Origin: a virus | Virus record (IMG/VR): IMGVR_UViG_3300028394_000002 | Coordinates: 1 to 64,000 of that record | Direction: 5' to 3' (one strand) | DNA: 64,000 nucleotides | In this document: piece after piece, positions 7,600 through 14,274 of the stretch | Layout: each line of letters opens with the position of its first letter | Position numbering within the stretch: position 1 is the stretch's first letter | Translations under genes and position numbers: made by a program | The notes under the pieces: model-generated | Databases searched by the model: none | What the model was told of the DNA's origin: nothing | Seen by the model: only the letters and a program-made list of their open reading frames with translations

Positions 7600-7819
7600 T
7601 TTGTTTTAAATTTTCTATATTAATAAATTCTCTTTCTTTAATTCCTCTATTAATCTTGTCTATTTCATAAGACTTTGTTTTTTGTATTTTTATGTTACCT
7701 GTTGTAACACCTATAGGTAAGTATAGAACTTTATCTACACTCACACCTTGCTGTTTTAACTCCTCCCACGTATTACATTTCTTTGTGAGAGGAGTATCAA
7801 TATCTTTAGGCGATTTCAT
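7547..7819 (-). CDS. Hypothetical protein, 90 aa
   Basis: Starts MKSPKDIDTPLTKKCNTWEEL and ends with an acidic SNSERED tail. Soluble and unrecognised. Its start overlaps the upstream stop by one base, so translation is probably coupled. Confidence 0.65.
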   Translation of the reverse strand: MKSPKDIDTPLTKKCNTWEELKQQGVSVDKVLYLPIGVTTGNIKIQKTKSYEIDKINRGIKEREFINIENLKQNELNNFIAEDSNSERED

Positions 7820-8073
7820 TAAGCAGCTTGTTTATATAACTGCTTAATTTTTTTTAGTTCTGCTCTTTCAGCAACTGTTAGTTTTTCTCTAACAATTACT
7901 CTTCTAACAGGAGGCCTTAAATCTTTGGCTACCATTTCAAAGTCATTAGAGCAATCTACAGCATCTGATTGTAGATATTTATCACGCTCTTCTCTGATAA
8001 GTTTTTTAGGCATATCACTGTTTCTAGAAGCTAAATCATTAACTTTAGAAAGATTTTTGTTTTTTAAGTTCAT
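7819..8073 (-). CDS. Small basic hypothetical protein, 84 aa
   Basis: A charged protein with a basic start (MNLKNKNLSKVNDL), a PPVRRVIVREKLTVAERAEL segment and a helical basic C-terminus. The charge pattern would fit nucleic-acid binding, but no motif supports this. Confidence 0.65.
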   Translation of the reverse strand: MNLKNKNLSKVNDLASRNSDMPKKLIREERDKYLQSDAVDCSNDFEMVAKDLRPPVRRVIVREKLTVAERAELKKIKQLYKQAA

Positions 8074-8100
8074 TTTATTTGTTTTTTATTTGATACATTT

Positions 8101-8418
8101 TTAATTAATTTTATAATCGTAGTAAACTACTTCAATTATTTTATGTGGATGTTTAACTTTTAATTCTTCTATTAAATAATAAATTGAAGAACAAGTTCTT
8201 TCATCAGAACTATCTATAAATTCTTTTTTATAAAAAGTAATAGAATTATCTACTTCATTTAAAAATAAGTCATATTCGAAAGTATATAATAATGGATTAT
8301 CTTTATCAATAACTTTAAATTTGACCTTTTTATATGTTTTTTTTGTACTGCCATTATATACTACTATAATAGCTACAATAATACTAATTAATATACCTAC
8401 TATTATACCTGGTAACAT
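8101..8418 (-). CDS. Small membrane protein, 105 aa
   Basis: One N-terminal hydrophobic segment (GIIVGILISIIVAIIVVY, residues 4-21) is followed by a soluble domain of about 80 residues containing YTFEYDLFLNEVDNSITFYK. It is probably anchored in the inner membrane with the domain on one face. It begins a run of five adjacent membrane genes on this strand. Confidence 0.7.
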   Translation of the reverse strand: MLPGIIVGILISIIVAIIVVYNGSTKKTYKKVKFKVIDKDNPLLYTFEYDLFLNEVDNSITFYKKEFIDSSDERTCSSIYYLIEELKVKHPHKIIEVVYYDYKIN

Positions 8419-8471
8419 TTTATTCGTTTTTTAGGAGTTAATAACCATTCTAAATATTCTTCTTCACTCAT
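8403..8471 (-). CDS. Possible 22-residue leader-type ORF
   Basis: The ATG at 8471 gives MSEEEYLEWLLTPKKRIKC and stops at 8403, overlapping the start of the membrane gene at 8418. It fills the gap between two coupled genes and may only serve re-initiation. Its small size makes it uncertain. Confidence 0.25.
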   Translation of the reverse strand: MSEEEYLEWLLTPKKRIKCYQV

Positions 8472-8472
8472 T

Positions 8473-8697
8473 TTATCTACCATCATCTATAATATTAAAA
8501 GTTTTATATGCTATTCTCTTATTTTTATAAGTAATCTTATAGGTATAAGATTTAACTTTGTAAGTTTTAACTGACTCACAATAAGATACTTCATATTCTT
8601 TTTCTGATATTAGTTGATTACTATCAATAATAAAATAATCTTTAGTATATTGTAATATGCAAACAATAACTAGTAAACTGATTAGTGCTATATCCAT
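8473..8697 (-). CDS. Small membrane protein, 74 aa
   Basis: The N-terminal hydrophobic segment is MDIALISLLVIVCILQY. The soluble remainder is basic and Tyr/Lys-rich. It overlaps the upstream gene by 10 bases. Function unknown. Confidence 0.6.
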   Translation of the reverse strand: MDIALISLLVIVCILQYTKDYFIIDSNQLISEKEYEVSYCESVKTYKVKSYTYKITYKNKRIAYKTFNIIDDGR

Positions 8698-8891
8698 TGT
8701 ATAAATTGATTTAGTGATTGAATAATTGATCTTGTGCTTAATAATATTAATATGATACCTATAAAAATAGTAATCTTGTTAATTACAATTATATTATAAT
8801 CATAGTAAGGATCACATTTTTTAATATTATTAATAAGTTTAGGTAATTCATAACATACCCAAACTAAAATAAGTATATCTATAAGTACCAT
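8688..8891 (-). CDS. Small membrane protein, 67 aa
   Basis: Two hydrophobic segments, about residues 2-15 (VLIDILILVWVCYE) and 35-53 (IVINKITIFIGIILILLS), suggest a two-pass membrane peptide. It shares one base with the upstream gene (8891). Function unknown. Confidence 0.6.
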   Translation of the reverse strand: MVLIDILILVWVCYELPKLINNIKKCDPYYDYNIIVINKITIFIGIILILLSTRSIIQSLNQFIQWI

Positions 8892-9142
8892 TACAATAGT
8901 TTTAAGCTAGGTAATACACCATTAGGTTTGTTAATATACAATGTTACACAAGGTATTAGATTTAAACACCATCTTTTACAAGATTTAGAATAATGAATAC
9001 CTATCCAGAATGAAGCTAATCTAAATAATATACCTGTTCTATAATTAAATAGGTTGGATATTATAATAAGAAAGCAATAAATTAGTAATGCGCTTACTAT
9101 CCATAAGGCGCTTAAAGATAAAAGTAATTTGATGTCAGTCAT
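8891..9142 (-). CDS. Small membrane protein, 83 aa
   Basis: Hydrophobic segments lie at about residues 7-31 (LSLSALWIVSALLIYCFLII) and 37-52. The C-terminus has three Cys. Probably two-pass; no known family. Confidence 0.6.
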   Translation of the reverse strand: MTDIKLLLSLSALWIVSALLIYCFLIIISNLFNYRTGILFRLASFWIGIHYSKSCKRWCLNLIPCVTLYINKPNGVLPSLKLL

Positions 9143-9186
9143 TTGTTTGTTTGTTTTTTAATTAATAATTAATTTTAGGTTAAAAT

Positions 9187-9246
9187 AAACATCACCCCAC
9201 CTCCCAGCGAGATGTTAAAGGACTCAATACCTAAAAGGTGATGTTT
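9187..9246 (-). terminator. Stem-loop with 10-bp closing helix, terminator-like
   Basis: AAACATCACC (9187-9196) pairs perfectly with GGTGATGTTT (9237-9246) around a 40-base loop that contains a smaller GC-rich hairpin. It starts four bases after the stop of the gene at 9251-9448 and is followed on the minus strand by a T-rich stretch. The large structured loop is unusual for a simple terminator. Confidence 0.55.
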
Positions 9247-9250
9247 TGTT

Positions 9251-9448
9251 TTATAAATGTTTTTGATAATATTCATCTAAAGATAATGGAGCTAACCACC
9301 AATGAAATAGCATTATGTAAGTTCCAAACCAAACTGGATCACTTATAATACTTTTATAGTCAGTAAAGAATAAGCCAAATGCTGATAATGCTAGATAATA
9401 AGTAGCAGTCAGTATAAGATAGAGAAAAATGTAAATTATTACTTTCAT
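9251..9448 (-). CDS. Small membrane protein, 65 aa
   Basis: Two hydrophobic segments (VIIYIFLYLILTATYYLAL near residue 3, and IMLFHWWLAPLSL near 45) surround a short polar loop. This is the first gene of the membrane cluster in transcription order and it is followed by a stem-loop. Function unknown. Confidence 0.6.
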   Translation of the reverse strand: MKVIIYIFLYLILTATYYLALSAFGLFFTDYKSIISDPVWFGTYIMLFHWWLAPLSLDEYYQKHL

Positions 9449-9483
9449 AGGAATTTGTTTTTAATTGTTTTTGTTTATAATTT

Positions 9484-9714
9484 TTAGTAAGTATCTATTT
9501 CAGTAGCATCGCATTCATCATATTCATCAGAATGGTAATTATTATTAAATTCATTGGCCATATCACCATTGAGTTTAAATTCAGTTCTCTTTTTATGCTT
9601 GTTACTATTGTTCACAATCATTTTAAGAGTATTACGTAGGTGATTAATATCCATATTATCTATAGATATTAATACACCATTACGTTGTTTCCAGTAAACT
9701 ATTTTATTGCTCAT
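9484..9714 (-). CDS. Small hypothetical protein, 76 aa
   Basis: An acidic C-terminus (NNYHSDEYDECDATEIDTY) follows a segment INHLRNTLKMIV...EFKLNGDMANEF. This resembles a patch in the 124-residue protein at 7225-7599. Soluble, function unknown. Confidence 0.6.
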   Translation of the reverse strand: MSNKIVYWKQRNGVLISIDNMDINHLRNTLKMIVNNSNKHKKRTEFKLNGDMANEFNNNYHSDEYDECDATEIDTY

Positions 9715-9922
9715 TTGATTGATCTTCTAAACCATTAAGCTCACATTCGTTTTGTAGTATACCTTGGTAATCCCACAATGTCATTATTTCTCCAATAACC
9801 CAACCACGCATAGAAAATTCTATTTGAGCTGAAATAAGAGATTTAGCATAACAAGAATCTAACTGACAATAACTGTTATTATCATCATCTATTAATACAT
9901 AATTTTCCATTTTGTTTTGCAT
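9704..9922 (-). CDS. Small acidic hypothetical protein, 72 aa
   Basis: Starts MQNKMENYVLIDDDNNSYCQL; an alternative start is Met5. The C-terminus is acidic (LNGLEDQSNEQ). It overlaps the downstream gene by 11 bases. It borders the long structured non-coding stretch, so its promoter may lie there. Confidence 0.6.
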   Translation of the reverse strand: MQNKMENYVLIDDDNNSYCQLDSCYAKSLISAQIEFSMRGWVIGEIMTLWDYQGILQNECELNGLEDQSNEQ

Positions 9923-10760
9923 ATTATTACAACTTGCCAGTTGCTTTTTAAATTGTTAGTAAATAAATGTTTTTATCATTCTCGTTAGGTTTCTTACAGC
10001 CTCTACACCCTTTCGAAGGTAGCTAAGTGGATTTAATGTATTATTCCAAGGTTCACTCTAATGATTTGTCTGGTTTAATGTAAGTCTTACATTCAATTGT
10101 TGCCTATAACCAGATAAAATAGGGCTTTTTGTAATTTTGTGTTTTACATCTAAAACTATCCCGAACACCCTTGTCTTCATAGTGAGTAAGGTTATAGTCC
10201 AATTGGATAGAAGCTGGTGCTCTCAACAACTTGAGAAGTTATTAAGTTTTTTAATTTGCAGGTTGTTATCACTATGCAACTGAACACAATAGTTTAATGT
10301 GTTGTAATGGCTTTACACTACTTTATGCATAACTATCCGTTTACAAGGCTATCGGAATACCCAATCCTTTGCACTCAGTTGTAATAGCTTACATTAGTTC
10401 AATGACTAATAATAAGTAATTAATACTCTTGAGTCAAGCTCCGCTGATAAACTTCACAGTGTTATCAAGTATCAATATTTTTACTATTACAACCGCTAAC
10501 CCTAAGGTTAGTGCATTGGAAAAGAGCCTTTTTAGTAATGTTACAGGCTCTTATCTAAACAAGGTTATGTCCTACCAAGACACCTTGTTATAAGTTTACG
10601 AGCTACTAAATAGTTGATAATTCTATTTATGGTATGCTACTTTTTGAATTTGTTTGCATTATACACACATTATCATCTGTGTCTTTTTCTGTAAGATTTG
10701 AAACTTAAGGATTATCCCTAAGCTGTAAAATTGGAAGCTTTAAGGTTTACCAACCTGTAA
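9923..10760. other. 838-base non-coding stretch packed with perfect hairpins
   Basis: No ORF of useful size was seen on either strand. Perfect inverted repeats include: TCTGGTT (10069) with AACCAGA (10108) around an inner AATGTAA/TTACATT hairpin; TCTCAA/TTGAGA (10221-10236); CTAACC/GGTTAG (10496-10511); AAGAGCCT (10522) with AGGCTCTT (10545); AACAAGGT (10558) with ACCTTGTT (10582); ACACA/TGTGT (10665-10682). Short words recur in the same orientation at 11019-11280. This fits one large structured RNA or several in tandem. An origin region is an alternative. The transcribed strand is not known. Confidence 0.6.
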
Positions 10761-11018
10761 TTATTCTACGCAAATAGTTCTTACCCACAATTTACCATCA
10801 AATCTTTCTACATAAGTATCAAGACCTTGACTTAAAATTGCACAACCTACTTCAAAGTTATCTTTTGGTTTTCTACCATAAATAATGAAGAAAGTTTCAT
10901 TAAGATAATTCCAACCTTTTCTGCGTTTAGCAGTAATTGGAAAATATCTGCGTAATCCTCTTGAATGTTGTTTAACAACAGATTGAAGAAGCATTTTTTG
11001 TAAGTATTCTGGTATCAT
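10761..11018 (-). CDS. Small basic hypothetical protein, 85 aa
   Basis: Starts MIPEYLQKMLLQSVVKQHSR and has a strongly basic middle (RGLRRYFPITAKRRKGWNYL). This suggests nucleic-acid binding, but no family is recognised. It is isolated between two structured non-coding stretches. Confidence 0.6.
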   Translation of the reverse strand: MIPEYLQKMLLQSVVKQHSRGLRRYFPITAKRRKGWNYLNETFFIIYGRKPKDNFEVGCAILSQGLDTYVERFDGKLWVRTICVE

Positions 11019-11045
11019 TGTTTTAAGTATTGTGCTTTTACTAAA

Positions 11046-11197
11046 CTATCTTATGATAGAACCTAGAAGCAATTAGTTTTTTGTTAATTAAAATTGAGCA
11101 TTGCAACCTTCGGATTAGCTAATGGGTTTCAGTGCATTATACTACATATTGACCCTCTTATGGGTTGTTATCATTGTAGTCAAGTCTTGCTCAATTT
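11046..11197. ncRNA. Candidate structured RNA with 10-bp closing stem
   Basis: AAATTGAGCA (11091-11100) pairs perfectly with TGCTCAATTT (11188-11197). Inside are CTACA/TGTAG (11142-11146 with 11175-11179) and ACCC/GGGT around 11152-11165. A perfect CTATC-TTAT-GATAG hairpin (11046-11059) lies just upstream, followed by the word GAACCTAGAAG. No ORF covers it. The element shares TGCATTATAC and GGTTGTTATCA with the hairpin region 9923-10760. Strand and function are not known. Confidence 0.5.
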
Positions 11198-11229
11198 AAG
11201 CTATATAATCAGATGAGGAGAAAATGAGT

Positions 11230-11260
11230 TAGATAGTTAGTTAGATAGATAGATAGATAA
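11230..11260. repeat. Short GATA/TATC microsatellite
   Basis: The plus strand reads as imperfect then perfect copies of TAGA units (TAGATAGATAGATAGATAAA at the end). It sits between the candidate RNA and the terminator of the 60-residue gene. It looks like simple replication slippage. Confidence 0.7.
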
Positions 11261-11274
11261 AGGGCTTTCGCCCT
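11261..11274 (-). terminator. GNRA-capped terminator hairpin
   Basis: Read on the minus strand the hairpin is AGGGC-GAAA-GCCCT followed by TTATCT. The GAAA tetraloop makes it stable. It lies six bases after the stop of the gene at 11281-11463. Confidence 0.75.
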
Positions 11275-11280
11275 CTACTA

Positions 11281-11463
11281 CTACGCTTTCCACTCAATTC
11301 CACTTGCTACTTCACTTGGTATATTTAATACCTCACCCTCTACCAAGGGCTCAACAGTGGTTACAAAAGCCTTCATAATAAAACCTTCAACAGTTTTAGT
11401 AATTAATGCCCAATTCTGACCCTTTGATGTTAATCCAACCTTTAAAATTGTTACTTGTTTCAT
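11281..11463 (-). CDS. Small hypothetical protein, 60 aa
   Basis: MKQVTILKVGLTSKGQNWAL starts a small, probably beta-rich domain that ends EVASGIEWKA. Codon choice is less A/T-extreme than in most early genes, and it has its own terminator and a position next to the divergent promoter zone. It is therefore probably an early, well-expressed product. No family recognised. Confidence 0.65.
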   Translation of the reverse strand: MKQVTILKVGLTSKGQNWALITKTVEGFIMKAFVTTVEPLVEGEVLNIPSEVASGIEWKA

Positions 11464-11627
11464 AATATTTATTATTATATTCTACACTTTCTATAGGTGG
11501 TAGCTTACCTGCAATGTTTCAGGTGGGTGGGCAAAGCTTTAGGAGGTACTCATTCACATACCCTCACTAAATTTTTCTAAAAAATTTTAAAAATTTTACT
11601 TTTATAAAAGATTTAACATTATTTGGC

Positions 11628-11656
11628 TTGACAAGTGTGATTTAATTGTTATATTG
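11628..11656 (+). promoter_or_regulatory. Candidate promoter for the structural block
   Basis: TTGACA at 11628-11633 is followed after 16 bases by TATATTG at 11650-11656. This resembles a sigma70 promoter and also loosely the TAnnTTTG -7 box of Bacteroides. It is the only such pair I see in the divergent region, and it is placed just before the structured leader that begins near 11663. Confidence 0.45.
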
Positions 11657-11662
11657 TATATC

Positions 11663-11829
11663 GTAACACAGCCAGTAAGATGACAGCTTACGAGTTAGTA
11701 TCGGGGAATACTCTTAAAGAGTAGGAACCTAGAAGTTGGATAGTAAGAGTAGACAATTGGTAATCAATTAGTTGAAATGAGGTTTCTCCAATAGTTACAC
11801 AATAGTTAATTTAAAGTAAGGTGTGTTAC
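11663..11829 (+). ncRNA. Structured leader RNA of the late transcript (candidate)
   Basis: GTAACAC (11663-11669) pairs with GTGTTAC (11823-11829), closing a domain of about 167 bases. Inside are perfect hairpins GTAAG/CTTAC (11675-11691), TACTCT-TAA-AGAGTA (11709-11723) and AATTG/CAATT (11755-11769). The second hairpin is followed by GAACCTAGAAG, the same word that follows a hairpin at 11046-11059. The position right after the promoter candidate suggests a 5' leader or a separate small RNA. Confidence 0.45.
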
Positions 11830-12025
11830 TCAAGGGTAAAAAATAACAAGATCTTGGATTTATTCAAGGCTCCCTAATGGTCATGATTGAGTAAGTAGGC
11901 TAAAAACGGACACCTGAAATAAAATTTTAACTAGAATATAGCGAAGTGATTTAGTTCACTAGGGGATTCTATTCTCTAATATGAACAAAAGCTATATTAA
12001 ATAGAAAGAATTAAACAATTTAGGA

Positions 12026-12409
12026 ATGATAGAGATAAAGATTGATAATTCTAAATCTAAGGTTATAGAGCAATACTATACTTTAGTTAACCCTTTACTA
12101 GGGAAAAATAAACTAGGCCCAGTACAATTGAAGGTACTCGCAAAGATGGCTCTAGTATACAATAATTACATACATCTTGGAGAAGACGTAGCTAATATGC
12201 TACTGTTTAGGAAGGAAGCAAGTGCCCAAATTAGAGAGGCTGTATCTAAGGATCTAGGTACAAGCTTTAATTCTGGCGCTTACTCTCATATCTTATTTGG
12301 TTTAAGGGGAAGAGGTTTTATTACTAAGACTAAGATTCTTTACCTTCCTCCTATTAAGGATAAGAAGATTGAGATTAATATTAGGCTAACTATTGTAGAA
12401 GATGAATAA
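12026..12409 (+). CDS. Hypothetical protein, 127 aa, first gene of the plus-strand block
   Basis: MIEIKIDNSKSKVIEQYYTL starts a soluble protein with a helical middle (LGPVQLKVLAKMALVYNNYI) and a probable wing-like end (SHILFGLRGRGFITKTKILY). This is suggestive of a winged-helix DNA-binding fold but is not diagnostic. Being first after the promoter and close to the terminase genes, it could be a regulator or packaging factor. It overlaps the next gene by eight bases. Confidence 0.75.
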   Translation: MIEIKIDNSKSKVIEQYYTLVNPLLGKNKLGPVQLKVLAKMALVYNNYIHLGEDVANMLLFRKEASAQIREAVSKDLGTSFNSGAYSHILFGLRGRGFITKTKILYLPPIKDKKIEINIRLTIVEDE

Positions 12410-12659
12410 TAGTAAGTTTATAGATCCAATACTTAGAGAGGTAGCTAAGGAACAAGGTTTACCTCTTTATGTAATACAAGAGATATATGAATCTCCTTTT
12501 AAGTTTATGAGGGAAGATACTAAGATAGTCGGTAATTGGAAGACTTATCTTATTCAAGGGTTAGGTAAATTTAGACCTGTTGTACCCATACTAAGAAAGA
12601 TTAAGAACGGAGAAGAAATTAATAACTTTGTTAAAAAGAGTAAAGATGAATCAAAATAA
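12402..12659 (+). CDS. Small protein with weak HU/IHF-like pattern, 85 aa
   Basis: The sequence pattern ILREVAKEQGLPLYVIQEI, then YLIQGLGKF and a basic KKSK end, recalls the N-terminal helices and GFGTF turn of HU/IHF proteins, which crAss-like phages are known to encode. The match is by eye and partial; the canonical basic arm with the Arg-Asn-Pro tip is not seen. It overlaps both neighbours and so is in a coupled operon. Confidence 0.7.
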   Translation: MNNSKFIDPILREVAKEQGLPLYVIQEIYESPFKFMREDTKIVGNWKTYLIQGLGKFRPVVPILRKIKNGEEINNFVKKSKDESK

Positions 12660-13101
12660 ATCTAAGAGTATTGAGGTTATAGAGATCAACGGTATAACAG
12701 AAATATCTGTTTACCCTAGATTCTTAAAAGGAGAAAAGCCTACTAAGTATACTCCAAGTATAATTACCCTAGTAGGGGATAAGATGATTATTAAATTAGA
12801 TTTAGATCTAAATATAAAGATAGATGAGGAAGATGATACTTTAGGTATTAACCTTTCAAGTGAAAAGAATTTCTCTTTAAATGGTATTTGGTATACTAAG
12901 AAGCAGCACATTGGATCACTATCTAGTAAGGTAGATAAGTTTGTAGATGATGATGACGAAGATAAGTTTGAGTTTGAGTATATAGTTAATATAACTAGCG
13001 CTAGTGATAGTTGGGGTATAAGAACTAAAGATGAGAAAGCTCAAGAAGAGTTATTAGATATTTTAACTAAATGGTATTACAATGAGCAGCAGTTATACTG
13101 A
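12646..13101 (+). CDS. Hypothetical protein, 151 aa
   Basis: I chose ATG 12646 (MNQNKSKSIEVIEINGITEI); an upstream in-frame TTG at 12628 would overlap the previous gene further. The protein is beta-rich with an acidic DDDDEDKFEFEY segment near residues 103-115. No family recognised. It overlaps the next gene by 20 bases. Confidence 0.75.
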   Translation: MNQNKSKSIEVIEINGITEISVYPRFLKGEKPTKYTPSIITLVGDKMIIKLDLDLNIKIDEEDDTLGINLSSEKNFSLNGIWYTKKQHIGSLSSKVDKFVDDDDEDKFEFEYIVNITSASDSWGIRTKDEKAQEELLDILTKWYYNEQQLY

Positions 13102-13402
13102 GATTGTAGAGGGTTGGAAGAATGTTATATTCCCTAATAAGAAGGTAGAATATATTGCTAAAGCAAGAGCTTTAATATGTGCTGAGTGTCCTTTAAATGT
13201 ATTAGGGATATGTAGCCCTTTAAAGAAAGGTAAGGTTGTTAAAGACTTTATATATAAAGGTAAGACAAGAAACGAGGGAGATGAATATTCAGGATGTGGG
13301 TGTCCAATATCTAGCAAGACTAGAAGCTTAGAAAGTAAGTGTCCACTAGGTAAATTCTTAGAAGCTACTCCAGAAGAAATTGAAGAAAGTAAAAACAAAT
13401 AA
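13082..13402 (+). CDS. Cys-rich, probably zinc-binding protein, 106 aa
   Basis: Seven cysteines occur in two groups: ICAECPLNVLGIC (about residues 32-44) and GCGCPIS...SKCPLGKF (about 71-92). The spacing suggests one or two structural zinc or metal sites. Small Cys-rich proteins of this look are common near packaging genes of Bacteroidota phages, but no function is established from sequence. Confidence 0.8.
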   Translation: MSSSYTEIVEGWKNVIFPNKKVEYIAKARALICAECPLNVLGICSPLKKGKVVKDFIYKGKTRNEGDEYSGCGCPISSKTRSLESKCPLGKFLEATPEEIEESKNK

Positions 13403-13411
13403 ATAAATTAT

Positions 13412-13753
13412 ATGACTAACGAGCAAGGGTTAAACGGGATTAAATTATTCAACAGACAATTAATTGTAGAAGTACCTCAAACAACAGTAAGCGGTATTAT
13501 CTTAGCAGGGGGTACAGTAACAGTAGATAACAAACCTTTGAAGGTTGTAGCTATTGCAGATGACGTAACTAAGTTTAAAGTAGGTGACTATGTATTAGGA
13601 GCTGGAGCTATTATGCCTCTAACAGTAACTGATATGGAGGGTAAAATTAATGAGTATATCTTAATCTATGAGTCTAGTGTTTATGTAGTAGTAGATAAGG
13701 AAGTAGTTAAAGATGCTTACTTTGGTACAATTAATAAGGGTCATAACGATTAA
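13412..13753 (+). CDS. GroES-like cochaperonin, 113 aa
   Basis: The pattern matches the 10-kDa chaperonin fold in order: a strand with QLIVEV, a mobile-loop-like SGIIL (residues 27-31), LKVVAIADDVTKFKVGDYVL in place of the GroES GEVVAVG...VKVGDRVL segment, and a closing YILIYESSVYVVV. It lacks a long roof loop. Phage cochaperonins such as T4 gp31 replace GroES so that GroEL folds the capsid protein. Its position just before the terminase fits capsid assembly. The assignment rests on eye alignment. Confidence 0.65.
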   Translation: MTNEQGLNGIKLFNRQLIVEVPQTTVSGIILAGGTVTVDNKPLKVVAIADDVTKFKVGDYVLGAGAIMPLTVTDMEGKINEYILIYESSVYVVVDKEVVKDAYFGTINKGHND

Positions 13754-14274
13754 TGAAGGTATTCCAACAAAAGGATAATAATGTAATTGTTTCTCCAGAG
13801 ATACTAACTATACCAGAGTTTAGCGCTATTTGGAAAGCTGATAAAACTAAAGATAAAGTAGAGGCCTATAAAGCCTTTACTTTTATCTACCACTTTGTAG
13901 ATTATAATTCTCCTTACTCTAGTTACCCTAGGGATAAGAAAGAAGCTACTATTAAGCTAGATATGTTAGGTGATGCTAAGTTTAAAGTATCCCAACCTAT
14001 CGCAGATGCTTTAACTAAGTATAAAGAGTTACAAGAAACTCCTCTACAAAGGTTGTTACAAGCTGCTAGAAATAAGATAGATGATATTGCAAGCTACTTA
14101 GAAAATACTAGCGTAGACGATGAGTCTATCAAGTTAATTCTAGAAGTATATAAGAATATATCAACTGCTGTTGGTAACTTTGATAAGTTACAACAAGCTG
14201 TAGAAAAAGAAACTGAGAAACAAACTTCTAGGAATAGAGGTGATATTAATGTTAATAGTAAGTATAACGAGTAA
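13753..14274 (+). CDS. Protein upstream of terminase, possible small terminase subunit
   Basis: The 173-residue protein starts MKVFQQKDNNVIVSPEILTI. The second half is helical (LLQAARNKIDDIASYLENTS, then ISTAVGNFDKLQQAVEKETE) and probably coiled-coil. It shares one base with both neighbours. A small terminase subunit would be expected just before the large subunit, and the helical oligomerisation region would fit, but no helix-turn-helix is clear. Confidence 0.7.
   Translation: MKVFQQKDNNVIVSPEILTIPEFSAIWKADKTKDKVEAYKAFTFIYHFVDYNSPYSSYPRDKKEATIKLDMLGDAKFKVSQPIADALTKYKELQETPLQRLLQAARNKIDDIASYLENTSVDDESIKLILEVYKNISTAVGNFDKLQQAVEKETEKQTSRNRGDINVNSKYNE

Larger units (their letters stand above)
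11464..12025. promoter_or_regulatory. Divergent intergenic control region between early and late blocks
   Basis: No gene is seen in these 562 bases. The left part (11464-11627) is the 5' region of the minus-strand genes and contains a very A/T-rich tract at 11565-11620. The right part holds the plus-strand promoter candidate (11628-11656) and a leader of about 360 bases before the first late gene. Gene orientation switches here, so it is the natural place for early/late control. Confidence 0.6.

Noticed and set aside
11230-11260. TAGA repeats as a CRISPR or regulatory array
   Set aside because: Simple 4-base microsatellite with no spacers.
12402-12659. Firm call as an IHF/HU subunit
   Set aside because: Only a loose helix and GLGKF pattern; the DNA-binding arm is missing, so it is kept as tentative.
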